A stretch of 64,000 nucleotides of DNA from an uncultured Pelagibacteraceae bacterium (GCA_902597175.1 CACJWN010000002.1:62001-126000), one strand, 5' to 3'. Numbered from the stretch's first letter, positions 48,317 through 58,050 are shown. Notes: a model not told the origin generated them from the sequence alone. Program-made: numbers and translations.

Positions 48317-49506
48317 TGAGTTTATTTAAAATTACAGAAAAATTTGTCTTGAATAAATTAAAGAACATCTCGCAAGGAAATTTAAAACTTATTAATTATG
48401 ATGGAAAAGTTTTTCACTTTGGCGACTTAGAGAGTAAATTATCTTCAGATATCAAAATTAATAATCCAAATTTTTACCTAAACGTCGTTATGGGTGGAAG
48501 CTCAGCTTTAGGAGAAGCTCACATGAAAAAAGATTTTTATACCTCAAATTTAACAAATTTAATTGAACTTACAGCAAGAAATATCAATACAATCTATTCT
48601 TTTTCAGGAAGTTTAAAATTACAAAAAATAAAAAATTTTTTGAAAAAAATATTTGCATCTAATACAAAATCAAAGAGTAAAAAATATATTTCAAAACATT
48701 ATGATTTAGGGAATGAATTTTTTTCATTGTGGCTTGATAAATCTCTCACTTATTCCAGTGCAGTTTATAAAAGCGATAAAGATGATTTAGAAATCGCTCA
48801 AAGAAATAAATTTCAAGAGCTTATAAATTTAATGAATATAAAAGATGGTAACAAGGTTTTAGAAATTGGATGTGGCTGGGGCGGTTTTGCTGAATTCTTA
48901 GCTAAAAATTATGATGTAAATGTAGACTGTATCACGATTTCAAAAAATCAATATGAATTTTCTAAAAAGAAGATTTTTAACTCAGGTTTAAATAATAAAG
49001 TTAATGTAAAGTTTTTGGATTACAGAGATCTTAAGGAAAAGTACGATCATGTAGCTTCAATAGAAATGATAGAGGCTGTCGGTGAAAAATATATGGACCA
49101 ATATTTTGGTACAATAAAAAATGTTCTTAATTACAATGGTACTGCAGCAATTCAAGGCATCGTGATAAAAGATGACTTATTTGAAAGATATAGAGCGAAT
49201 GAGGATTTTATTCAAAAATATATATTTCCAGGTGGATTTTTACCTTCAATTAAATTTATGGAGAATATAATTAAAAAAAATGACCTTAAACTAGAAAAAA
49301 TCAATACTTACTCGGATGACTACGCCAGAACTTTAGCAACTTGGAGAGAAAATTTTTTAGGTGTTTGGGAAAAGATTAGCCCACTTGGTTTTGATGAATA
49401 TTTCAGGCGTATGTGGGAATTTTACTTATCTTATTGTGAAGGCGGTTTTAAGTCTAGAAACATTAACTTGATTCAATTCTCTATGTCTAATAGATATTCG
49501 TCATGA
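48316..49506 (+). CDS. cfa: Cyclopropane-fatty-acid-phospholipid synthase family methyltransferase
   Basis: SKHYDLGNEFFSLWLDKSLTYSSAVY, VLEIGCGWGGFAEFLA, FIQKYIFPGGFLPS. Confidence 0.92.
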   Translation: MSLFKITEKFVLNKLKNISQGNLKLINYDGKVFHFGDLESKLSSDIKINNPNFYLNVVMGGSSALGEAHMKKDFYTSNLTNLIELTARNINTIYSFSGSLKLQKIKNFLKKIFASNTKSKSKKYISKHYDLGNEFFSLWLDKSLTYSSAVYKSDKDDLEIAQRNKFQELINLMNIKDGNKVLEIGCGWGGFAEFLAKNYDVNVDCITISKNQYEFSKKKIFNSGLNNKVNVKFLDYRDLKEKYDHVASIEMIEAVGEKYMDQYFGTIKNVLNYNGTAAIQGIVIKDDLFERYRANEDFIQKYIFPGGFLPSIKFMENIIKKNDLKLEKINTYSDDYARTLATWRENFLGVWEKISPLGFDEYFRRMWEFYLSYCEGGFKSRNINLIQFSMSNRYSS

Positions 49507-50027
49507 AAAAATTTATAATACTATTTTTACTAATTTTAACGACAGGATGTGCAAATAAAATGAAACCAACAGATTTTAAAGATCAAAAACCAAGATTAGT
49601 CATCGAAAATTATTTATCGGGTAATGTTAAAGCTTGGGGGGTATTACAAAATAGATCTGGAAAAGTTACGAGACAATTTAAAGCTGATCTAAATGGAAAA
49701 TGGGATGGTTCTCAATTAATTTTAGACGAAGTTTTTGATTGGAACGATGGGGAAAGACAAACTCGTCAATGGACTATTAAAAAAATTGATGAACATAACT
49801 ATGAGGGAACAGCCTCTGATGTAGTTGGAACAGCCAAAGGATATTCATATGGTCCAGCTTTTAAATTCGAATATGTATTGTTAGTGCCGGTTAAAGGGAA
49901 AAATATCAAAATTACTTTTGATGATTGGATTTTCATGCAGGATGATCGCGTGGCAATAAATAGAGCGACAATGACTAAGTTTGGAATAAAAGTTGCAGAA
50001 TTAACCGTAATGTTTGTTAAAGATTAA
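49503..50027 (+). CDS. DUF3833 family lipoprotein
   Basis: Lipobox LTTGCANK; FDWNDGERQTRQWTI, DDWIFMQDDRVAINRATMTKFGIKVAELTVMF. Confidence 0.87.
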   Translation: MKKFIILFLLILTTGCANKMKPTDFKDQKPRLVIENYLSGNVKAWGVLQNRSGKVTRQFKADLNGKWDGSQLILDEVFDWNDGERQTRQWTIKKIDEHNYEGTASDVVGTAKGYSYGPAFKFEYVLLVPVKGKNIKITFDDWIFMQDDRVAINRATMTKFGIKVAELTVMFVKD

Positions 50028-50776
50028 CGCTTTACTAGTTTATCTACTAAAAATAAATAAAGTCTATAAGGTAATATTCTTAAAAATTTTAAAGTTAAAG
50101 TTAAGCCTTTTGGGAAATGAATTTCAAAAGCATTTCCTTTCACCAAACCATTATAAATTTTATCTGCAGCGTATTCAGGAGTTTTTAAAAACGGCATTGG
50201 AAACTCATTTTTATCGGTCAGAGGAGTTTTGATGAAACCTGGTGATACAACTGAGACTCTTACTCCAAATTTTTTAAAATCAAAGTAAATACTTTCACTA
50301 AAATTAGTTAGAGCAGCTTTTGAAGGACCATAACCACTTGAATTTGGCAGACCTCTATAACCTGCAATTGAAGAAACTATCGAAATATGTCCAGATTTCT
50401 TATTTTTAAAATAATCTTCAACAACTTTTACGCAATCAATAACGCCTAAAAAATTAACATTAATTACATTTTTAATCTTATCTGGATCTATATTTTGCTC
50501 GTCCTTTGGCTCATAAGTTCCACTTGAAAATAAACAAACGTCAATGTCACCAAAAGCATTTAAAATATCTTTAAAAACATTATTTATTTGAGACTGGTTG
50601 GTTACATCCAGGGGAAATGAACTTATATTGTTGTGTTCAGCTAGCTCATCCAAAAGTTCTTTTCTTCTTGCAGATACAGCAACTTTCCATCCCTCGTTAG
50701 CAAATTTTTCGGCTACTGCCTTTCCAATTCCACTACTTGCACCTGTAATCCATATTTTTTTCTGATTTTCAGACAT
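50024..50776 (-). CDS. SDR family NAD(P)-dependent oxidoreductase
   Basis: WITGASSGIGKAVAEKFA, SSIAGYRGLPNSSGYGPSKAAL. Confidence 0.9.
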   Translation of the reverse strand: MSENQKKIWITGASSGIGKAVAEKFANEGWKVAVSARRKELLDELAEHNNISSFPLDVTNQSQINNVFKDILNAFGDIDVCLFSSGTYEPKDEQNIDPDKIKNVINVNFLGVIDCVKVVEDYFKNKKSGHISIVSSIAGYRGLPNSSGYGPSKAALTNFSESIYFDFKKFGVRVSVVSPGFIKTPLTDKNEFPMPFLKTPEYAADKIYNGLVKGNAFEIHFPKGLTLTLKFLRILPYRLYLFLVDKLVKR

Positions 50777-50797
50777 AAATTAGTTATACCTTAAATT

Positions 50798-51262
50798 ATG
50801 ACGAAGAATAAATATTTATCTCTAACATTCATTCTTTTAATAACATTTTTAGCATCTGGAATTGGTGGATTTACTACTGCGACTTTTAAAGAGCCTTGGT
50901 ATTCCCAGATAATTCTTCCAAGTTTTAATCCTCCAAGCTGGGTGTTTGGGCCTGTATGGACAATTTTGTATATCTTAATGTCAGTAGCAATTTGGCGTGT
51001 TTGGATAAACTATTATGATAATAAAATTTTAAACATATATTTTTTACACCTCTTTTTTAATATGATTTGGAGCATTATTTTTTTTGGTTTTCATCAAATA
51101 GGACTAGCATTACTAGATTTAGTAATAATTCTTTTATTTATAGTTCTCTTAATGAAAATTTATTATCTGAAAGATAAGATTAGTTTTTATCTGATGGTTC
51201 CTTACTTTTTATGGAGTGGTTACGCTTTAGTGTTAAATTTTAATATTTTTATTTTAAACTAA
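50798..51262 (+). CDS. tspO: TspO/MBR family protein
   Basis: 154 aa, five TM, EPWYSQIILPSFNPPSWVFGPVWTILYILMSVAIWRVW. Confidence 0.92.
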   Translation: MTKNKYLSLTFILLITFLASGIGGFTTATFKEPWYSQIILPSFNPPSWVFGPVWTILYILMSVAIWRVWINYYDNKILNIYFLHLFFNMIWSIIFFGFHQIGLALLDLVIILLFIVLLMKIYYLKDKISFYLMVPYFLWSGYALVLNFNIFILN

Positions 51263-51280
51263 ATTAAGCTATATACACGC

Positions 51281-52075
51281 ATGGACTACAAAAACACCTT
51301 TAATTTTTTAAGATCTTTACCCGCAAAATTAAATACATTTTACAAAAAAAAATCAAAATCTGGAATTAAAGTAAACAATAAATCGAAAAATAAGAAAGAT
51401 TTTGATCCAGTAACTAATTTTGATAAATCATTTGAAAAATATATAAGATCATTAATTTTAAAGAGATTCCCCAAAGATTCTATTATTGGAGAAGAGTTTG
51501 ACGATAAAAAGTCTGATAATTATTTTCAATGGTCAATCGACCCGATAGATGGCACAAGAGCTTTTGTTATTGGAGCGCCGACTTGGTCCAACTTAATAGG
51601 CCTTTCTTTTAAAGAAAAATCAAAAGTTGGTTTAGCAAATTTCCCAGAATTAAATAAATTTTATTTAAATGATCAAAAAAAATCCTATATTTTTAAAAAT
51701 AATAAAAAAAAAATTATTAAATCCTCTAATAATAGTAATTTAAAAACAATAAAAATTATTGGAAACTTTCATGGGACTTTAAGCTATGAAAGACAAAGAA
51801 AAGTTATAAAAAAATTTGGGTGGTCATTTAGGTTAGCCGGGTTTGATGCTTTAAATTATTGTTTATTAGCTGAAGGAACAGTAGATGCTGTAATAGAAGC
51901 AAACTTAAAGCCTTATGATATTTTACCTTTAATACCCATTATTAAAAATTCAGGTGCAATTGTAACAAACTGGAAAAATGAACCCGCAGAAACAGGAGGC
52001 AATATTATTGCTTCATCTAATAAAGCTTTACATTACAAGATACTAAGATTACTTAAACCTTTTACAAAAAAATGA
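51281..52075 (+). CDS. Inositol monophosphatase family protein (HisN-type histidinol phosphatase-like)
   Basis: KDFDPVTNFDKSFEKYI, GEEFDD, WSIDPIDGTRAFVIGAPTWS. Confidence 0.87.
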   Translation: MDYKNTFNFLRSLPAKLNTFYKKKSKSGIKVNNKSKNKKDFDPVTNFDKSFEKYIRSLILKRFPKDSIIGEEFDDKKSDNYFQWSIDPIDGTRAFVIGAPTWSNLIGLSFKEKSKVGLANFPELNKFYLNDQKKSYIFKNNKKKIIKSSNNSNLKTIKIIGNFHGTLSYERQRKVIKKFGWSFRLAGFDALNYCLLAEGTVDAVIEANLKPYDILPLIPIIKNSGAIVTNWKNEPAETGGNIIASSNKALHYKILRLLKPFTKK

Positions 52076-52593
52076 TTAATATATTTATAAATAGAGTTTT
52101 TAGAGCAATCAAAATTGATATAGATCTTTACGAAGAAGTTGAAAAAGATAAAAAAGCGACTTTTCAGGCTGGAATAGTAGTTGTTTTATCTAGTTTAGCC
52201 GCAGGAGTTGGCTCGATACACTTAGGAGCTTCAAATTTTTTAGTAGCACCAGCATTATCTTTGCTGAGTTGGTATGTTTGGGCTTACGTAATTTATTTTG
52301 TTGGTGTTAAATTATTCAGAGATCCAAACACAAAAAGTGATCATGGCGAGCTTTTGAGAACCATAGGTTTTTCTAGTGCACCAGGTCTGATTAGAGTTTT
52401 TGGAGTTACACCAGAATTGATGACCGTAACTTTTATAGGTTCTGCATTTTGGATGTTAGCTTGCATGGTTGTAGCGGTTAAATCTGCTTTAGACTATGAA
52501 AGTCTATGGAAAGCTTTAGGAGTTGTAGTTGTTTCATGGTTGTTTCAAGCATTCTTTTTATTCTTGATAATTGTTTTATTTAAAGGTTTCTAA
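52072..52593 (+). CDS. YIP1 family membrane protein
   Basis: Multiple TM, conserved RTIGFSSAPGLIRVFG, ATGA overlap with upstream gene. Confidence 0.7.
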   Translation: MINIFINRVFRAIKIDIDLYEEVEKDKKATFQAGIVVVLSSLAAGVGSIHLGASNFLVAPALSLLSWYVWAYVIYFVGVKLFRDPNTKSDHGELLRTIGFSSAPGLIRVFGVTPELMTVTFIGSAFWMLACMVVAVKSALDYESLWKALGVVVVSWLFQAFFLFLIIVLFKGF

Positions 52594-52904
52594 AGGGGAA
52601 AAATAGTTTTAGCTAAATTACAGCTGTTACAAACTTTGAAACTATACATGATAAAATTTTGTTTGACGCTTTCATCTTCTTTTTTGCACTCTTCACAAAT
52701 ATTGTTGAGTTCAACATTCTTATTTATTACCCAAGCTCTATGATAAAAATTGTCAATATTTTTTTGAATTAGACCTTTAGCCACTTTCTCAGCCTCGATT
52801 TTATTATAAGGACCATGAACAATTTTTGTTTGTTCGTCTAAAGTATCTATATTGTTAGGATTTTCATGAATTCCCTCTATGACAATAAATCCATCGTTTT
52901 CCAT
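52590..52904 (-). CDS. Small protein with CxxC...CxxC motifs, unknown function
   Basis: 104 aa; C-terminal CEECKKED...CNSCNLAK. Confidence 0.6.
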   Translation of the reverse strand: MENDGFIVIEGIHENPNNIDTLDEQTKIVHGPYNKIEAEKVAKGLIQKNIDNFYHRAWVINKNVELNNICEECKKEDESVKQNFIMYSFKVCNSCNLAKTIFPL

Positions 52905-52928
52905 AATTATTAATATATCATTTACAAA

Positions 52929-53498
52929 ATGAAAAAAATTTTACTTTTTGTCACTATACTTACCCTTAGTTTTAATTTGTATGCGGAGGAAAAAAAAGCC
53001 TATTTTGCTGGCGGTTGTTTTTGGTGTATGGAAGAGTCATTTGATCAAATAGAGGGAGTGTTATCGTCAATTTCTGGATATTCAGGAGGTCACTTAAAAA
53101 ATCCTACTTATCAAGATGTAATATATAAAGACACTGGCCACGTGGAGGCTATAGAAATAACATATGACTCCAAAGTTGTAAGTTATGAAAAACTTTTAAA
53201 TATTTATTGGAGAAATATAGATCCTTTTGATTCGGAGGGTCAGTTTTGTGACAAAGGTAAAAGCTATAGATCAGTAATTTTTTTTCAGAATCAACTAGAG
53301 AAAGAATTTATTGATAAATCTTTTAAAAATTTAGAAAGTAAATTTAATAGAGAAATAGTCACTTTAGTTTGGAAATTTAAGAAATTTTATCCAGCAGAGG
53401 ATTATCACCAAGATTATTATGAGAAAAATTTTATTCGTTATCTCATGTATAAAAATGGGTGTAAAAGAGAAGATATCTTGAGAAGAATATGGAATTGA
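52929..53498 (+). CDS. msrA: Peptide-methionine (S)-S-oxide reductase MsrA with signal peptide
   Basis: AYFAGGCFWCMEESFDQIEGVLSSISGYSGG catalytic motif. Confidence 0.95.
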   Translation: MKKILLFVTILTLSFNLYAEEKKAYFAGGCFWCMEESFDQIEGVLSSISGYSGGHLKNPTYQDVIYKDTGHVEAIEITYDSKVVSYEKLLNIYWRNIDPFDSEGQFCDKGKSYRSVIFFQNQLEKEFIDKSFKNLESKFNREIVTLVWKFKKFYPAEDYHQDYYEKNFIRYLMYKNGCKREDILRRIWN

Positions 53499-53944
53499 AA
53501 AAAATAATTTTAGCAATTTTTTTTCTAGGTTTTATTAATTCAGTAAATGCAGAAATGATAAAACCAGCTGAAAATTTATCTGCTTATGATGTTATTAAAA
53601 TACAATTAGATGCTCTCAAAAATAATGATGATAAAGATAATGGCATTAAACAAACATGGATATTTGCTCATCCTGATAATAAAAAGATGACTGGGCCATA
53701 CCCTAGATTTAGAATTATGCTTTATGATGTTCATTATAGAATACTTCTAAACCATTTTTCACATAAGATAGATTTAATTACGAATACTGAAAATAAATTT
53801 GTTTATGGAGTGAAAGTATTAAGCGATGAGAAGCAACAATTTTTTTATGAATGGCACGTAAGTAAAGGTAATGAGGAAAATTGTCTTAATTGCTGGTTCA
53901 CGACTGCAGTTTCAATGCCACTTGATCAAGGAAATTCAATTTGA
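53489..53944 (+). CDS. Putative periplasmic protein, DUF4864-like
   Basis: Signal peptide, LSAYDVIKIQLDALKNND, WIFAHPDNKKMTGPYPRF. Confidence 0.65.
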   Translation: MELKKIILAIFFLGFINSVNAEMIKPAENLSAYDVIKIQLDALKNNDDKDNGIKQTWIFAHPDNKKMTGPYPRFRIMLYDVHYRILLNHFSHKIDLITNTENKFVYGVKVLSDEKQQFFYEWHVSKGNEENCLNCWFTTAVSMPLDQGNSI

Positions 53945-54141
53945 AAAGACCACCCTTTGCAATACGATACTTAATTATTGGTGCAATATTAGTTTTGCCG
54001 CCAATACTCAGCACTCACTATGGATCAATATATTTAGGCAAGCATAATGGAGTCCTTTTAGGTTTTTGCGTCGGAATTGTTTGCGTATCTTTTGCATGCT
54101 GGAAGCTTTTTATCGATGGGTGGAGGGATGACGAAGACTGA
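53941..54141 (+). CDS. Small membrane protein
   Basis: 66 aa, two TM segments, TTG start overlapping upstream stop, adjoining downstream ATG. Confidence 0.55.
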   Translation: MKRPPFAIRYLIIGAILVLPPILSTHYGSIYLGKHNGVLLGFCVGIVCVSFACWKLFIDGWRDDED

Positions 54142-55277
54142 TGAAATTCGAAATCTCAAGGGACGGAGCTTTAAAACAGCTCGATGCTTTTATAAACAGT
54201 GAATTATCAAATTATAGTTTCAAAAGAAATTTTGATTTAGGCCCAAAAGACAAATCAAATGTATCTTGCTTATCACCTTATATCTCCCATAGATTAATTA
54301 CTGAGTATGAAGTAGCCAAAACTGTTTTATCTAAGTTTCCATATCAAAAAGTTGAAAAATATATCCAAGAAATATTTTGGAGAGTTTATTGGAAAGGTTG
54401 GTTGGAGCTTAGACCTCAAGTTTGGACTGACTTTATTGAGGATTTAAAAGGATTTAAGGAAGATGACAATTATAAAAAAGCAATCAATGGTGAAACTCAA
54501 ATTGAATGTTTTAATGATTGGGTAAAAGAGCTGAAAGAAAATAATTATTTACATAATCATACAAGAATGTGGTTTGCTAGCATTTGGATATTTACTTTAA
54601 ATTTACCTTGGCAAAAAGGTGCAGAACTCTTTATGAAACATTTATTTGATGGTGATGCTGCTTCAAATACATTGAGCTGGAGATGGGTTGCTGGACTTCA
54701 AACTAAAGGAAAGCACTACGTTGCTCAATCATGGAATATAAGCAAGTTTACTAATAATAAATATAAGAATGTTAAATTAAATGAGAACGCATTACCTGTA
54801 ACAGATAAAAGAGAATATAAATTAAACCCAATTGATTTTATTACAGAAGATAATTCAAATGAAAATTTACTAGTTTTTGAAAACGAATTAAATTTAGAAA
54901 ATAAAAATTTAAAAAAATATAAAAATATTTACTTAGTTTTACTTAGTAATGATGTTCGAAAGCTAAAGCTTGAACAAAAAGTCCTAGACTATAAGTCAGA
55001 AATAATTAATGATCAAAAAAAAAGATTTGAAGAATTACAAATCATAAATGAAGTAAAATTTCAAACTCTTATAACTGAAATTAACTCTTTTGATGTAGTT
55101 CACCCATGCATAGGAGAAAATTTTTCTTTTTTAAATACTATTCGAAAAAAGCGAAATTTAAAATTAAACTTTGTTTTGAGTGAGGAAGACAAATTTTCAT
55201 GGCAATTTTCTAATAAAGGATTTTTTAATTTTAAAAATAACATTCCTAAAATTTTGACAAGTTTTAAATTACAATAA
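54141..55277 (+). CDS. DNA photolyase FAD-binding-domain protein lacking the N-terminal antenna domain
   Basis: N-terminal FAD-domain start LSPYISHRLITEYEV, QEIFWRVYWKGWLELRP, DGDAASNTLSWRWVAGLQTKGKHYVAQSWNISKFTN. Confidence 0.85.
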   Translation: MKFEISRDGALKQLDAFINSELSNYSFKRNFDLGPKDKSNVSCLSPYISHRLITEYEVAKTVLSKFPYQKVEKYIQEIFWRVYWKGWLELRPQVWTDFIEDLKGFKEDDNYKKAINGETQIECFNDWVKELKENNYLHNHTRMWFASIWIFTLNLPWQKGAELFMKHLFDGDAASNTLSWRWVAGLQTKGKHYVAQSWNISKFTNNKYKNVKLNENALPVTDKREYKLNPIDFITEDNSNENLLVFENELNLENKNLKKYKNIYLVLLSNDVRKLKLEQKVLDYKSEIINDQKKRFEELQIINEVKFQTLITEINSFDVVHPCIGENFSFLNTIRKKRNLKLNFVLSEEDKFSWQFSNKGFFNFKNNIPKILTSFKLQ

Positions 55278-55278
55278 T

Positions 55279-55407
55279 CTATTTTGAAGAACATTTTTTT
55301 GAACAATATTTTACTCTATCCCAATTAAGTTTCCATTTTTTTCTCCAGGCGAAAGGTCTATTACAAACTGGGCAAGTTTTTTTTGGCAAATTAGCTTTTT
55401 TTATCAT
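55279..55407 (-). CDS. DUF2256 family small zinc-ribbon protein (42 aa, not in supplied ORF track)
   Basis: Manual translation MIKKANLPKKTCPVCNRPFAWRKKWKLNWDRVKYCSKKCSSK; CPVCxRPFxWRKKW...VKYCSxxC signature; start overlaps the DUF393 gene stop. Confidence 0.9.
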   Translation of the reverse strand: MIKKANLPKKTCPVCNRPFAWRKKWKLNWDRVKYCSKKCSSK

Positions 55408-55750
55408 TAAGTTGATGTTTATTTTTTATAAATAGGAAATAAGCTGCAATCTCATAGAAAATATTTAATATAAAAAAAAGAGGTTTAATTTTAAATATTT
55501 TATATAAAAAATTATATTTAGGAACATTTTTCCAAATTATTAAAAAAGACTCTGCTCCATCAATTATTTTACCATCTTGTATAACATGCATTCTTCTTAA
55601 AAGTTCTTTGTATGATTTGGAGGTAACTTTCTGAGCTTCTTCATTATTAGTTACATCTATCCATTCTACCCTGTTATCACTATGTTTTTTGTAATGATTG
55701 ATTTCGGCTCTACAAATATTACATGAATTGTTAAAAAAAACTTTAACCAT
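55391..55750 (-). CDS. DCC family thiol-disulfide oxidoreductase-like (DUF393)
   Basis: VFFNNSCNICRAEINHYKKHSDNRVEWIDV. Confidence 0.87.
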   Translation of the reverse strand: MVKVFFNNSCNICRAEINHYKKHSDNRVEWIDVTNNEEAQKVTSKSYKELLRRMHVIQDGKIIDGAESFLIIWKNVPKYNFLYKIFKIKPLFFILNIFYEIAAYFLFIKNKHQLNDKKS

Positions 55751-57224
55751 TAGTATTTTCTTTAATAAAATTATTAGCAGCTTTAAAAATTCTTGTTTTC
55801 CTCTCTTTATTCATTTTTTCAGAAACTCTAACCATCATTGCAAGACGTGGATTTTTTAAAAAGAATTTCTTATGTCTATCTATAAATTTCCAATATAATC
55901 CGTCCATTACATCACACCAAGGACCCTTTTTAAAATGCATCATCTTGAGAAAATAACTAGATCCACAAATATAAGGTTTAGTTGCAAAAATTCCGCCGTC
56001 ACTAAACAACCCCATTCCATAAACATTAGGCGCCATCACCCAGTCAGATGAATCCACGAACATTTCCATAAACCATTTATAAACTTGTTTAGGATTTATC
56101 TCACAAAGATTCATTATATTTGCCAATATCATTAGCCTTTCAATATGATGTGACCAACCGTAGTTTTTAGCATTATTGATTGCATGATCTAACGGATCTA
56201 AACCAGTATTCCCGTCATACCAAGATTTTTTCATTTTTCTTTTATGATTAAAAAAATTAGTGTTATCCAATCGTTGATCATAGTTTTGGTAAATTCCTCT
56301 CATAAATTCTCTCCAACCTATAATCTGTCTAATATAACCCTCTAAGGAATTAATAGGTACTTTATTTTCAATCTTTCTTAACTTCTCTATTATTTCTTCA
56401 GGGGCAATTAAACCTAAGTTTATAAGTGGGCTTAGCGCGCTATGAAAAACAGTATTTGATTTATCTGTCACTGCATCTTCATAATCCCCAAAAAGCTTTA
56501 TTCTCTCTTTCAAAAACTCATCAAGCCATTTACTTGCGTCTTTTCGTGTAGTTGGAAACCAAAATTTATCAGCATTCCCTGGATGGTCTTTAAAATTTGA
56601 ATTTATAAATTTTTTAAGAGTAATAGTTTCCTTTGTCTCTTTTGCCTTAGAAATTGCAGGAACTTTAATATTATTAGGAAGTTTTTTTCTATTATCTTCA
56701 TCGAAACTCCATTTATTCCCTTTTGGAGTTCCATTCTTATTCATCAATAAATTCATTTTTGTTCTTACAATTTTATAAAAATTTGCCATGAAAGGCCGTT
56801 TATTTTTAGAAAGGTAATCTTTAAATTCTTGTCTCTCCATTAAAAACATTGGAGATCTAATTTGGTTTATCTTAAGTGAATTTTTTTTTCCTAAATTAAA
56901 TATTCTTTTTTCAAAAAATTTATCCTCAATTTCAAAAAAAGTAATTTCTTTTATCTTTTTTTCTTTAATAGTCTTTTCTAATTTTTTTTCATAGGATAAT
57001 TTAAAATCTTTATTTACATCTTTATAAATTACATTAAAATTTTTTGATTTTAGCTCGTCTTTGAAAGATCTCATTGAAGACAAAAAAAGAAGAATTTTTA
57101 ATTTATGATGTTTTTCAAAAGTACATAAACCATAGTCCTCTGCCATAAAAAAAATGTGATCTTTATAATCAGATAGATATTTTGGGTTAAATAATTGATT
57201 TCCTAAAATAATAAAAAGCTTCAT
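55743..57224 (-). CDS. Cryptochrome/photolyase family protein (PhrB / FeS-BCP-like)
   Basis: FIILGNQLFNPKYL start, EGYIRQIIGWREFMRGIY, HHIERLMILANIMNLCEINPKQVYKWFMEMFVDSSDWVMAPNVYGMGLFSDGG, downstream cysteines. Confidence 0.92.
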   Translation of the reverse strand: MKLFIILGNQLFNPKYLSDYKDHIFFMAEDYGLCTFEKHHKLKILLFLSSMRSFKDELKSKNFNVIYKDVNKDFKLSYEKKLEKTIKEKKIKEITFFEIEDKFFEKRIFNLGKKNSLKINQIRSPMFLMERQEFKDYLSKNKRPFMANFYKIVRTKMNLLMNKNGTPKGNKWSFDEDNRKKLPNNIKVPAISKAKETKETITLKKFINSNFKDHPGNADKFWFPTTRKDASKWLDEFLKERIKLFGDYEDAVTDKSNTVFHSALSPLINLGLIAPEEIIEKLRKIENKVPINSLEGYIRQIIGWREFMRGIYQNYDQRLDNTNFFNHKRKMKKSWYDGNTGLDPLDHAINNAKNYGWSHHIERLMILANIMNLCEINPKQVYKWFMEMFVDSSDWVMAPNVYGMGLFSDGGIFATKPYICGSSYFLKMMHFKKGPWCDVMDGLYWKFIDRHKKFFLKNPRLAMMVRVSEKMNKERKTRIFKAANNFIKENTNG

Positions 57225-57308
57225 AGGTATTAAAATACATATTTTATTTATATATTACACGCGTCATTATTTGCATGTAAATAACCGTTAATAATGTTAT
57301 TTTTAATT

Positions 57309-58019
57309 ATGAAAAAAGTAATTTTAGGTGCAACAGGATCAATTGGATCCTCTTTGGCAAAGAAATTAGTTGAGAGTGGCGAGGAATTACACTTAGTAGG
57401 TCGAGATGAGTCTAGTCTATCAGCACTAGCCAATGAATTAAACTCATCATTTACTGTATGTGATGTTCTCGAAGAAAATTTTTCTGAAAAAATATTAGCA
57501 GATTTAAAAGATGAACAAATAAATGGTCTTGCTTTTTGTGTAGGTTCTATAGATTTAAAACCATTAAAGTTAACAAAAAAAAGTGATTTCATGCAGTCTT
57601 TCAATCTCAATCTTATTTCAGCAACAGAGACAATTAAGTCTTTAGCAGATAATTTAAAAAAAAATAAAGGTTCAATAGTTTTATTTTCAACAGTTGCCGT
57701 AAAACAAGGTTTTCCTAATCATGCGATTGTTTCATCATCAAAAGGTGCAATAGAGGGTTTGACATTGGCTTTAGCCGCTGAGTTCGCCCCGAATATTCGA
57801 GTGAACTGTATTGCCCCTAGTTTGACAAACTCTAAAATTTCAAATTTTTTACTAAAAAATGAAAAAGTTGCCGAAGGTATCGCCAAAATGCACCCATTGA
57901 AGAGAATAGGTGAGGGAGCTGACTCCGCATCTGTTGCTAAGTTTCTTCTTACTGACGAGAGCTCTTGGATAACAGGTCAAATATTGGGAGTAGATGGAGG
58001 ACGATCATCTGTCGCATAA
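57309..58019 (+). CDS. SDR family oxidoreductase
   Basis: VILGATGSIGSSLAKKLVESG, SSKGAIEGLTLALAAEFAPNIRVNCIAPSL; start moved to ATG 57309 from 57294. Confidence 0.88.
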   Translation: MKKVILGATGSIGSSLAKKLVESGEELHLVGRDESSLSALANELNSSFTVCDVLEENFSEKILADLKDEQINGLAFCVGSIDLKPLKLTKKSDFMQSFNLNLISATETIKSLADNLKKNKGSIVLFSTVAVKQGFPNHAIVSSSKGAIEGLTLALAAEFAPNIRVNCIAPSLTNSKISNFLLKNEKVAEGIAKMHPLKRIGEGADSASVAKFLLTDESSWITGQILGVDGGRSSVA

Positions 58020-58050
58020 CAATTTTGATTTAAAAGTTTAAATAAACATC

